The position numbers and the translations under genes were made by a program. From NCBI GenBank assembly GCA_004292955.1, contig RDXX01000073.1:1-53116 (forward strand): 53,116 nt of DNA. The letters are read 5' to 3'. Shown piece after piece: positions 8,006-16,129 of the stretch. Below the pieces are notes generated by a model, which worked only from the letters and a program-made list of their open reading frames with translations, did not search any database and was not told the DNA's origin. This DNA comes from Oscillatoriales cyanobacterium (GTDB lineage Bacteria > Cyanobacteriota > Cyanobacteriia > Cyanobacteriales > Microcoleaceae). Position 1 is the stretch's first letter. Each line of letters opens with the position of its first letter.

Positions 8006-9074
8006 ACAAAAGGCAATGCTCAAACAATGGTTTGGAGTTAGTCGTTTTGTCTACAACGCAACTATCAAATACTTGCAGCAACCAGGCACTAAAGCCAATT
8101 GGATGTCAATTAAAACGGAAATACTCAATGGGCTGCCTGATTGGGCAAAACCTGTACCGTTTCAAATTAAATCTATTGCCATTAAAGATGCTTGTGGTGC
8201 CGTCAAAAAAGCCAAAGCAGATTTCAAGAAAACTGGCAAGATTTGTAGCTGCAAGTTTCGCAGTCGAAAAGATACAAAACAGTCTGTTTATATTCCGAAG
8301 TCTGCTATTGGGACGAAAGGAATTTATCCGACAAAATTGGGTCAGTCAAAGCTGAAAGAGGCATTACCCAAAGGCTTCAGTGATGGACGATTGACCCTTG
8401 CCTATGGCGAGTATTACATTGTTGTATCTGAAGAAGTGCAACCACGTCAGACCGATAACCAAGGTCGCGTGGTTGCCTTAGACCCCGGTGTTAGAACGTT
8501 CATGACTTTCTTTTCTGAGTCATCTTATGGATGGGTTGGGAATGATTCTAATCTTTTGATCCAAAAGTTGTGTTTCAGGTTAGACAAGTTGATCTCAAGG
8601 ATGAGTAAAACGAATAGCCCGCAACGCAAAAGATTCAAGAAAGCAGCGGACAGATTAAAGTCTAAGATTCAACATCTTGTCAAAGAGTTGCATCACAAGA
8701 CTGCTAAGTTTTTAGTTGATAATTTTGACGTGATATTAATTCCATCCTTTGAGTCGTCTCAGATGGTGAGCAAGTCACGTCGCAAGATTCGCTCTAAAAC
8801 TGTTCGTCAAATGCTGACTCTGAGTCATTACCAGTTTAAAAAACATCTAGAGTGGAAAGCTTGGGAGCAAGGCAAAGTTGCTTTAACTTCTATCAACGAA
8901 GCTTACACTTCAAAGACTGTTTCATGGACTGGAGAAGTCAAAAAGATTGGTGGTAGCAGAATGATCAAAGATTCTGATGGAAATCAGATGAACCGAGATC
9001 TAAATGGTGCTCGTGGGATCTTCCTTCGGGCATTGGTTGATACGCCTTGGTTGAAAAGCTGTTTAGCGATTTAA
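7914..9074 (+). CDS. IS607-associated TnpB nuclease-like protein lacking zinc-finger cysteines
   Basis: TnpB-type protein. The frame is open far upstream, but homology-like sequence begins at about CTVLEATARKSKKIRLFLSPEQ, so a start near the TTG at 7914 is proposed; the first ATG is at 8016. The N-terminal domain (QWFGVSRFVYNATIKYLQ) is followed by a RuvC nuclease. The RuvC-I Asp is in VALDPGVRTF, RuvC-II Glu in VILIPSFESSQM, and RuvC-III Asp in NRDLNGARGI. The region that normally carries two Cys pairs reads TSKTVSWTGEV and KDSDGNQMNRDL, with no cysteine. The catalytic triad is kept. The start overlaps tnpA by about 90 bases. Confidence 0.8.
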   Translation: MPSFTCLVAECTVLEATARKSKKIRLFLSPEQKAMLKQWFGVSRFVYNATIKYLQQPGTKANWMSIKTEILNGLPDWAKPVPFQIKSIAIKDACGAVKKAKADFKKTGKICSCKFRSRKDTKQSVYIPKSAIGTKGIYPTKLGQSKLKEALPKGFSDGRLTLAYGEYYIVVSEEVQPRQTDNQGRVVALDPGVRTFMTFFSESSYGWVGNDSNLLIQKLCFRLDKLISRMSKTNSPQRKRFKKAADRLKSKIQHLVKELHHKTAKFLVDNFDVILIPSFESSQMVSKSRRKIRSKTVRQMLTLSHYQFKKHLEWKAWEQGKVALTSINEAYTSKTVSWTGEVKKIGGSRMIKDSDGNQMNRDLNGARGIFLRALVDTPWLKSCLAI

Positions 9075-9232
9075 CTTATGTGTTTGTTAGTAAACGTTAG
9101 CAAAAAAGTATCGGAAGAATTCCCAATTACCAATTCCCAATTCCCAATTCCCAATTCCCAATTCCCAATTCCCAATTCCCAATCCTCAATTCCCCAATCT
9201 AAAATCTAAAATCTAAAATCTAAAATCAAACT
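9075..9232. repeat. CCCAATT and AAATCTA heptamer arrays upstream of potD
   Basis: A run of CCCAATT units spans about 9119-9180 and is followed by AAATCTA units to about 9229. The arrays end only a few bases before the proposed GTG start of potD, so no normal ribosome-binding site is evident. The same CCCAATT array has invaded a coding region at 46066-46145. Confidence 0.75.
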
Positions 9233-10306
9233 GTGCCTCCGACTAATCTACCAATTTCCAGGTTTTGCAGGGCTAATTCTACACGCCGTCAGTTCCTAAA
9301 AAATTCGGCGGCGACAATTTCCGGGTTAGCCCTTTCCAGTTGCGGCTGGCGGCTTGCAGACGTACAATCTACCGATAAAGCTTTGCTCGATCGCTTTGCT
9401 GAAAAAACCGGCATTCGCGTAGTCGCCGACGTGTTAGACTCCACGGAAACAATGCTGGCGAGACTTAAAGTCGGTGTTCCCCAGGTCTACAGCATCATTT
9501 ACCCGTCAGACTACATGGTGATGCAGATGAAAAAACTCGGGATGCTAACTCAATTAGACCGATCGATCGTTGGCGGACTAGATCGGCTCAAAAAGCGGTT
9601 CCAAAACCCCGTTTACGACCCCGGAAACCGCTACAGCGTGCCTTTTAGTTGGGGGACAACTGGATTGATTTACAACAGCGAACAGTTCAAAGAACCTCCC
9701 GAAGATTGGAGTTATTTGTGGAAACGCAAACAGGAATTGGCAAGGCGAATGACTCTGCTAAACGACGTTAGAGAAGTAATGGGCGCGACGCTGCGGATGC
9801 TGGGTTATTCTCTCAATTCTACAAGCCAACAACAAGTTAAAAAAGCCTATGAAAAATTAGAAGAACTCAAATCAGCGATCGCTTCTTTTACCACAGATGC
9901 TTGGCGATCGCAAATGCTGACAGGAGAGTTGAAAGTAGCAATGTGCTACTCTTCTGATGCCAATGAAGTAATTGCAAACAACCCTAAATTTCGGTATATT
10001 GTGCCGAAAAGCGGATCTGCCCTGTGGACTGACACCTTAGTAATTCCTAATGGAGCACCCAATCCAGACGCAGCTTACAAATGGATTAATTTCATACTGC
10101 AAGCTGATGTTGCGGCTTCCCTAGTCCAACGATTAGGTTTTGCAACTCCTTTAGAAGATGCTTTTTATTTGCTGACTCCAAAAGTTCGCAAAAACAAAAT
10201 TCTTTTTCCTGCTGAGGCTACTTTAGAAAACTGCGAAGGCGTGGCACCCCTAGGAAAATTTGCAGATGTTTACGATCGTTACTGGACAAAACTAACCAGT
10301 ATCTAA
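9233..10306 (+). CDS. potD: Polyamine-type ABC transporter substrate-binding lipoprotein (PotD), copy 1
   Basis: A 357-residue protein starting at GTG 9233. The N-terminus carries a twin-arginine-like motif (STRRQFLKNS), a hydrophobic stretch and a lipobox (LALSSCGW, Cys37), so it is probably exported and lipid-anchored. The mature part is a PotD/PotF-type binding protein: LLDRFAEKTGIRVVAD, IIYPSDYMV, SVPFSWGTTGLIYNSE, and the C-terminal PNPDAAYKWINFILQ. It captures substrate for PotB/PotC. The next gene is a tandem duplicate. The start is supported by the same GTG and leader being present in the copy. Confidence 0.9.
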   Translation: MPPTNLPISRFCRANSTRRQFLKNSAATISGLALSSCGWRLADVQSTDKALLDRFAEKTGIRVVADVLDSTETMLARLKVGVPQVYSIIYPSDYMVMQMKKLGMLTQLDRSIVGGLDRLKKRFQNPVYDPGNRYSVPFSWGTTGLIYNSEQFKEPPEDWSYLWKRKQELARRMTLLNDVREVMGATLRMLGYSLNSTSQQQVKKAYEKLEELKSAIASFTTDAWRSQMLTGELKVAMCYSSDANEVIANNPKFRYIVPKSGSALWTDTLVIPNGAPNPDAAYKWINFILQADVAASLVQRLGFATPLEDAFYLLTPKVRKNKILFPAEATLENCEGVAPLGKFADVYDRYWTKLTSI

Positions 10307-10400
10307 TAGCATCAGTATTAATCTGCGTTTATCTGCGTTTGCTCGAACATCTAAAATCAGCTAATTCCTAAATCCCAAATCTAAAATCCCAATTAGAACT

Positions 10401-11463
10401 GTGCCTCCGACAAATCTACCAATTTCCAGGATTTTCCCGGCTAATTCTACACGCCGTCAGTTCCTAAAAAATTCGGCGGCGACAATTTCCGGGTTAGCCC
10501 TTTCCAGTTGCGGCTGGCGGCTTGCAGACGTACAATCCTTTGCTCGATCGCTTTGCTGAAAAAACCGGCATTCGCGTAGTCGCCGACGTGTTTAGCTCCA
10601 ACGAAGAGATGCTGGCTAGAGTTCAAGCCGGTGGCGGCCGCGCCTACAGCATCATTTACCCGTCTGACTACATGGTGGTTCAGATGACGGAACTGGGGCT
10701 GTTGACTCCATTAGACCACTCAATTTTGGGCGGACTCGATCGACTAAAAAAACAGTTCCAAAACCCTGTATACGACCCAGGAAACCGCTACAGCGTTCCT
10801 TTGAGCTGGGGAACCACAGGCTTGATTTACAACAGCGAACAACTCAAAGAAGCTCCTGAAGATTGGAGCTATTTGTGGGAACACAAAAAAGAGTTAGCAA
10901 GGCGAATGACGCTAGCGAGCGATGTTCGAGAAGTCATGGGCGCTGCGTTGCGAATGCTGGGCTATTCTCTGAATTCTACGAACCAAGATCAAGTTAAACA
11001 AGCTTACGCAAAGCTGGTGGAGCTCAAACCTGCGATCGCATCTTTTACGACAGACGCTTGGCGGCCGCAAATGCTGACAGGGGATTTGAAGCTAGCCATG
11101 TGCTATTCTTCTGATGCCAATGAAGTCATTTCAGATAACGACAAATTGAAGTATGTCGTACCAAAAAGTGGTTCTTCTTTGTGGACTGACACTTTAGTAA
11201 TTCCCAAAGGTGCTCCCAATCCCGATGCAGCTTATAAGTGGATTAACTTTATGTTGCAAGCGGATGTCGCTGCTTCTTTAGTCGAACGGCTCAGTTTTTC
11301 AACTCCTTCGGAAGATGCTTTTAGTTTGCTGACGCCGGAAGTTCGCGAAAACGAGCTTCTTTTCCCTTCGGAAGCTGTTTTGAAAAATTGCGAAGGTGTG
11401 GCTCCAGTAGGGAAATTTATGGAAGTGTACGATCGCTATTGGACTAAATTAACCGCTGGTTAA
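10401..11463 (+). pseudogene. potD copy 2, disrupted by an 11-bp deletion after the signal peptide
   Basis: A tandem duplicate of the preceding gene. Starting from the equivalent GTG (10401), the leader MPPTNLPIS...LALSSCGWRLADVQS is intact. Where copy 1 has 11 extra bases after GACGTACAATC, copy 2 continues directly with CTTTGC, and the frame hits TGA at about 10552. The mature binding-protein domain is complete in another frame (opening at about 10522 with LLDRFAEKTGIR), but without an export signal. From about 10430 to 10592 the DNA is identical to copy 1 apart from the deletion; beyond that the copies differ substantially. Either a recent pseudogene, a cytoplasmic protein, or a sequencing error. 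Confidence 0.75.
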
Positions 11464-11668
11464 CCCTAACCTGTAGGAGCAAATTTGACCAACAATCTCT
11501 GACTCTCGCCCCCACAGTCGATCGCCCGCATCAATTTTTCCGACAATAAGTCGATCTGGTACATTTAGATTTACCGTTGGGTGGGGGCGGGTTTATACGA
11601 ATTCGGGCTTTGAAATTAAAGATTTTGGTGAACCCGCCCCTACCGCTCAAAAATCCAAACTATTATTT
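11464..11668. repeat. Gap with a GGGGGCGGGTT / AACCCGCCCC inverted repeat
   Basis: Between the potD copies and potB lies an inverted repeat with arms at about 11581-11592 (GGGGGCGGGTTT) and 11629-11642 (GAACCCGCCCCTAC). It may be another palindromic element or an intercistronic hairpin that stabilises or limits the downstream mRNA. Confidence 0.55.
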
Positions 11669-12580
11669 ATGGCTGTTTCTACCAAAGCTCCCCCTCCGAT
11701 TCCTCCCACTGCTCCAGTCAAGCCTGAAAGCGTCCCCCCATGGTCAAAGTGGACAGGCCCGCTGGCATTGCTCGGCCCTTCTGGCTTGTTCCTGGTTTTA
11801 TTATTAGTAATACCAACTCTGGTGATTTTTCAACTTAGCTTGGTGCCGAATATTAAGCCGGGAGATTTGGTAAATCCTTCGGGAATCGGCAACTACCTGC
11901 GGGTGTTTGAGCCGCTGAATTTGCAGGTGATGGGTCGATCGCTCTTTTTTGCCACCGGAACGACTATTCTGTGTTTACTGCTGGGATTTCCCGTCGCTTA
12001 CTGGATCGCGCTCAATGTCTCGCCCAAGTGGCGGAATTTAACGTTATTGGGCTTTGTGTTGCCGCTGTGGACTTCTTCGCTGTTGCGATCGTATGCTTGG
12101 ATTACAATTCTGCGTCCTACGGGCGTTCTCAACTCGCTCCTGGGACTTTTGGGCATCCCTCCTCTAGAATTGTTAAATCAAAGTTCCGCCGTTCTAATCG
12201 GCATGGCTTACAGCTATTTGCCCTATATCGTAACCATTCTCTACGCTTCCTTGGAAAAGCTCGATCGCAGATTGCTAGAAGCATCTCAGGATTTGGGCGC
12301 GAATCCACTAGAAACTTTCTGGAAAGTGACAGTACCCCAGACAATGCCGGGGATTGCAGCGGGTTCTTTGCTAGTATTTATTAGCTGTTTGGGCGATTTT
12401 GTCGATCCGGAGTTGCTTGGTGGAGCTTCGAGCATGACGGCAGCTCGTTTAATTTACAATCAGTTTTTGGGGGCGACTCAAAATTGGGGGCTAGGTTCGG
12501 CTCTGAGTATGGTATTAATTTTTGCAGTGAGTATCGGAATTGCTCTTTTACTCAAATATGGCGATCGTAATGCAGTTTAG
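11669..12580 (+). CDS. potB: Spermidine/putrescine-type ABC permease (PotB)
   Basis: A 303-residue inner-membrane permease with a proline-rich cytoplasmic N-terminus (about 30 residues) and six predicted helices. The EAA loop EASQDLGANPLETFWKVTVPQ, which docks on the ATPase, is present. The order potD-potB-potC and the family pattern (VLPLWTSSLLRSYAWITIL) identify it as PotB. It pairs with PotC (12793-13638). The gene is followed immediately by a TCAACTG-type array. Confidence 0.9.
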   Translation: MAVSTKAPPPIPPTAPVKPESVPPWSKWTGPLALLGPSGLFLVLLLVIPTLVIFQLSLVPNIKPGDLVNPSGIGNYLRVFEPLNLQVMGRSLFFATGTTILCLLLGFPVAYWIALNVSPKWRNLTLLGFVLPLWTSSLLRSYAWITILRPTGVLNSLLGLLGIPPLELLNQSSAVLIGMAYSYLPYIVTILYASLEKLDRRLLEASQDLGANPLETFWKVTVPQTMPGIAAGSLLVFISCLGDFVDPELLGGASSMTAARLIYNQFLGATQNWGLGSALSMVLIFAVSIGIALLLKYGDRNAV

Positions 12581-12792
12581 TCAGTTGACAGTTGACAGTT
12601 GACAGTTGACAGTTGACAGTTGACAGTTGACAGTTGACAGTTGACAGCAGTCATTAGTTATTAGTCATTAATTAGTCGCTACAAATTCTCTTCAAATCGA
12701 TGCCCTGTTTGGCCGATGCCCTGTTTGGCCGATGCCCGATGCCCAATTCCCCGATTACCAATTACCAATTACCAATTCCCGATTAACGAGAT
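12581..12792. repeat. Heptamer arrays between potB and potC
   Basis: The gap opens with about ten CAGTTGA units (12581-12649). Two 18-bp GCCCTGTTTGGCCGAT copies follow at about 12700-12735, then CCAATTA units up to the potC start. No promoter was recognisable, and potC is presumably co-transcribed with potB. Confidence 0.75.
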
Positions 12793-13638
12793 ATGGAAAA
12801 TACCGCCGACAATCCACAGGAGGAAATACAACCCGATATGTACTTAAAACCTAAATTTAAGATTTCTTGGCAGGCAATATTTACCGTTTCGATGTTTTTT
12901 TATATGTACCTGCCCATTCTGGTACTCACATTTTACAGCTTTAACAAATCCCGTTTTAGCGCCGGCTGGGAAGGATTTACTTTAGATTGGTACGTTAAAT
13001 TATTTAGCGATACGCGGATTTTAATTGCCCTGAGAAACAGTTTAACAGTTGCTGTTTGTGCAGTTGCCATCTCCGCTGTACTCGGCACTTTAATGGCCGT
13101 TGGTTTAGCCCGCTACCGCTTTCCCGGCAAAAATTTATATCAGGGAGTTTCCTACTTGCCGATTATTATTCCAGATATTGCGAGCGCTGTTGCTACTCTG
13201 GTATTTTTAGCGGCGCTAGCTATTCCTCTAAGTTTGTGGACAATTGTCGCCGCCCACGTTGTGTTTTGTCTGGCTTACATCGCTCTAGCTGTTTCTACTA
13301 GATTGGCAGATTTAAACCCTTATTTAGAAGAAGCTGCCTTGGATTTGGGTGCAACGCCTGTTGAAGCTTTTATTCAGGTTTTGCTACCTCAATTAATACC
13401 TGGAATTGTTTCTGGTTGTCTGCTATCTTTTGTGCTCAGCATGGACGATTTTTTGATTGCGAGTTTCACCGCCGGTAGCGGGACTACAACTCTACCGATG
13501 GAAATTTTTAGCCGGATTCGGACTGGTGTGAAGCCTGATATTAATGCTCTGAGCGTGCTGTTGATAGTCGGTTCGGGAGGATTGGCGTTTTTAGCGGAAT
13601 ATTTGCGCGGCAAGGGCGATCAAAAACAGGCTCATTAG
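12793..13638 (+). CDS. potC: Spermidine/putrescine-type ABC permease (PotC)
   Basis: A 281-residue permease with an acidic N-terminus and six membrane segments. The first is FTVSMFFYMYLPILVLTFYSFN, which fits PotC. The EAA loop is EAALDLGATPVEAFIQVLLPQ. FVLSMDDFLIASFTAG is a strong PotC signature. It forms the heterodimeric channel with PotB and is energised by PotA (6180-7310). It is the last gene of the operon; a large nested palindrome follows before the convergent desaturase gene. Confidence 0.92.
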   Translation: MENTADNPQEEIQPDMYLKPKFKISWQAIFTVSMFFYMYLPILVLTFYSFNKSRFSAGWEGFTLDWYVKLFSDTRILIALRNSLTVAVCAVAISAVLGTLMAVGLARYRFPGKNLYQGVSYLPIIIPDIASAVATLVFLAALAIPLSLWTIVAAHVVFCLAYIALAVSTRLADLNPYLEEAALDLGATPVEAFIQVLLPQLIPGIVSGCLLSFVLSMDDFLIASFTAGSGTTTLPMEIFSRIRTGVKPDINALSVLLIVGSGGLAFLAEYLRGKGDQKQAH

Positions 13639-14045
13639 TCAGTTGACAGTTGACAGTTGACAGTTGACAGTTGACAGTCGTAGTCGTAGGGTGTGTCGCC
13701 ACAGAAAATTTCTAACTCAATATCGACAATCGAGCGAGCGACGCACCTTATAGCATTTACAAAATATTTGCGTTAATCCGCGTTAAGGATCGGTTTCCTT
13801 AGAAGTTTTCAAAGTGCACCACGCCGATTGACGATCGCAAGCAACGACGTTACTAAGGAATGAAAATTAAATAATTTACACATATTTGTGGGATGGGCGG
13901 GACGCCCATCCCACAAGAACAATAAAAATTGTAAGTTATTTAATTCTCATTCCTAAGGGGGGTGCTAACTAACCGTCAGGTGTTTAGCGTGGAAAATTCT
14001 TAATCTGCGTATAGTCAAATTCACACCTGACGCACCCTACAATAA
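13639..14045. repeat. Nested palindromes between convergent potC and desaturase
   Basis: After a TCAACTG-type array (13640-13678) come three structures. An imperfect GTAGGGTGTGTCGCC palindrome lies at 13686-13750. A nested palindrome has outer arms 13852-13881 and 13928-13957 (AAGGAATGA...TCATTCCTT type) around a core hairpin 13887-13914 (TGTGGGATGGGCG / GCCCATCCCACA). A further imperfect pair lies at about 13974-14031. The central structure sits between two converging genes and could stop transcription from both sides. Confidence 0.7.
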
Positions 14046-14873
14046 CTAACCTTCCGCTCGGGAAGGTGGTAATTTCACCTTACTAGCCAAACCTAATGCT
14101 TCCAAGACTTGAATTGTTACCCAAGTAAAGTCAAATTCCCACCACTGCATACCGTGACGGGCAGAGTATTGATAAGCGTGGTGGTTGTTGTGCCAGCCTT
14201 CGCCGTAAGTCAAAACTGCAACCCACCAACAGTTAGTAGAACTATCTTCGGTTTCGTAAGTGCGGTAGCCAAATTTGTGAGTTGCACTGTTCACAAACCA
14301 AGTGCAGTGATATACCAAAACTAAGCGGGCAAAGATTACCCAAACTACAAATGACCAGCCTGCTACGAAGTAAAGCAACACGCCAAAGACGATTTGCATC
14401 GGGAGAAAGTAGTTTTGCAAAAATCGGTAAAATGGATCGCTGGCAATGTCTTTTGTACAGCGGGGAATTTCAGCGTGAGCCGGGCCTTTATATAGCATCC
14501 AGCCGAGGTGACTCCACCAAAAACCCTTTTGGGCATTGTGAGGGTCGATCGCATTTTGGTCAGAGTGGGTGTGGTGCAAACGGTGCAGCCCAACCCAATC
14601 AATTATTCCTCCTTGACAGGCCAGGGCTCCGCAAAATGCTAGAAAGTATTCTACGAATTTTGGTGCCTGAAAACTGCGGTGGGTGAGCATACGATGCCAT
14701 CCGAGAGTTATTCCCAAACCGCCGGTGATCCAGTGCATGAATACTGTTAAACCAACTGCTGTCCAGTTGAAGTTACTGGGTAGCAGTGCGAACAAAGCGC
14801 CGATATGCAGTCCTGCTAAACTAATAACGTGCTTCCAATTGTATTGGAGTTTTTCTTGCGTTGCTATTGTCAT
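14046..14873 (-). CDS. desC: Acyl-lipid Delta9-type fatty acid desaturase (DesC-like), copy 1
   Basis: A 275-residue membrane di-iron desaturase. All three histidine boxes are present: HRMLTH, HRLHH and HNNHH (in GEGWHNNHHAYQYSARHG). Two hydrophobic hairpins lie between them. The sequence GLHIGALFALLP at the N-terminus and WWEFDFTWVTIQVLEALGLA at the C-terminus are characteristic of cyanobacterial DesC. These enzymes insert the first double bond into membrane-lipid acyl chains, using ferredoxin as electron donor. A second, closely related copy lies upstream in the same direction. Position on the acyl chain (C9) is inferred from the family. Confidence 0.9.
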   Translation of the reverse strand: MTIATQEKLQYNWKHVISLAGLHIGALFALLPSNFNWTAVGLTVFMHWITGGLGITLGWHRMLTHRSFQAPKFVEYFLAFCGALACQGGIIDWVGLHRLHHTHSDQNAIDPHNAQKGFWWSHLGWMLYKGPAHAEIPRCTKDIASDPFYRFLQNYFLPMQIVFGVLLYFVAGWSFVVWVIFARLVLVYHCTWFVNSATHKFGYRTYETEDSSTNCWWVAVLTYGEGWHNNHHAYQYSARHGMQWWEFDFTWVTIQVLEALGLASKVKLPPSRAEG

Positions 14874-15236
14874 TCTTTTTTTGATTAGTGATGAGATGCT
14901 GACCGGGATTCACGCATAATAGTTTGGATTGAGCAGTAAACTTTTTTGGTGCACACTTGCCCAAACGAATCAAAAATGAATGAATTATAGATTTAGGATG
15001 AAACTTGAAAAATTTACGGTTTAATTTTGAAAATAAAACTTTTGGCTGCCAAACAAAAATTTTTCTTCCCAAATCTATTATAACTGATTATGGTTTTGGT
15101 TGGGTCGATCGCACAAGATGATTCAATCTCAGTTCAACCCAACCTTTAGCGATCGCAAAAACAGGATTAGGCATTGGTCACGAGCCATTAGTCCAGAACT
15201 GATGACCGACAACCAATGACTAAATTGCCGATCGCC
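14874..15236. other. Intergenic region between the two desaturase genes
   Basis: 363 bases without a gene. The part just upstream of the downstream copy is AT-rich and probably carries its promoter, but no clear -35/-10 pair could be chosen. Nothing else recognised. Confidence 0.5.
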
Positions 15237-16049
15237 CTATTTTTCTGCTAACTTCACTTTGGTAGCTAAACCCAGCGATTCCAGCAGTTGAATTGTCATC
15301 CAAGTGATGTCGATTTCCCACCATTGGAGACCGTGACGAGCAGAGTATTGGAAGGCGTGGTGGTTGTTGTGCCAACCTTCGCCGTAGGTGAGGACAGCAA
15401 CCCACCAGCAGTTAGTAGAGCCATCGCCCGACTCATAGGTGCGGTAGCCGAATTTGTGGGTAGCGCTGTTAACCAGCCAAGTGCAGTGGAACACCACCAC
15501 AATCCGCATAAACACTCCCCAAACCACGAAAGACCAGCCACCTAATAAATAAAGCAACACACCGAAGACAACTTGGATGGGGATAAAATATGCTTGGAGA
15601 AACTTGTATACTGGGTCGTCGCCAATGTCTTTTGTAAAGCGGGGGATTTGAACTCTCATCGGCAAATCTGAGATCATCCAACCCATGTGGCTCCACCAGA
15701 AGCCTTGATTAGAATCGTGGGGATCTTCTTCGGTGTCGGAATGGATGTGGTGTAACCGGTGCATTCCTACCCAGTCGATCGGGCCGCCTTCACAGGACAG
15801 AGTACCGCAAATAACTAGAAAATACTCTAGCCATTTCGGTGTTTGAAAACTACGGTGGGTAACGAGGCGGTGAAATCCGAGAGTAATTCCTAAACCACCT
15901 GTTACCCAGTGCAGGAATACTGCTAGGCCGACAGCAGACCAGCTAAAATTACCCGGCAGCAAAGCAAATAGAGCGCCGGTGTGCAGAAAGGCCATAAAGC
16001 CTACAACAGGCCAATCAGGAGAAGTTTTTTTGGAAGTTGCAATCGTCAT
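15237..16049 (-). CDS. desC: Acyl-lipid Delta9-type fatty acid desaturase (DesC-like), copy 2
   Basis: The start is placed at the ATG at 16047-16049 (MTIATSKKTSPDW) because copy 1 also begins MTIAT; an upstream in-frame start at 16082 would add 11 unrelated residues. The 270-residue protein has HRLVTH, HRLHH and HNNHH boxes and the same hydrophobic plan as copy 1. The two differ throughout, including the loop after box two (TEEDPHDSNQ versus NAIDPHNAQK), so they are diverged paralogues and may differ in acyl position, lipid or temperature response. It is transcribed divergently from the methionine gamma-lyase family gene. Confidence 0.9.
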   Translation of the reverse strand: MTIATSKKTSPDWPVVGFMAFLHTGALFALLPGNFSWSAVGLAVFLHWVTGGLGITLGFHRLVTHRSFQTPKWLEYFLVICGTLSCEGGPIDWVGMHRLHHIHSDTEEDPHDSNQGFWWSHMGWMISDLPMRVQIPRFTKDIGDDPVYKFLQAYFIPIQVVFGVLLYLLGGWSFVVWGVFMRIVVVFHCTWLVNSATHKFGYRTYESGDGSTNCWWVAVLTYGEGWHNNHHAFQYSARHGLQWWEIDITWMTIQLLESLGLATKVKLAEK

Positions 16050-16129
16050 GAAGATATTATGTTTACAAACTAGGGGCCGCATTTACGCGATAATCAGCAG
16101 CGCGCACGCAAATGGTGAGCGAGGTATAG

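Larger units (their letters stand above)
7370..9110 (+). mobile_element. IS607-type insertion element (tnpA + tnpB)
   Basis: A serine recombinase gene overlaps a tnpB-type gene on the same strand. This is the standard two-gene organisation of the IS607 family. The element separates potA from potD. Ends are approximate: IS607 elements lack terminal inverted repeats, and no target duplication is visible. A CCCAATT array begins right after the likely right end (about 9119). Confidence 0.75.

Noticed and set aside
12581..12649. Possible CRISPR-like array
   Set aside because: Seven-base units without spacers; a heptamer repeat array and not a CRISPR.
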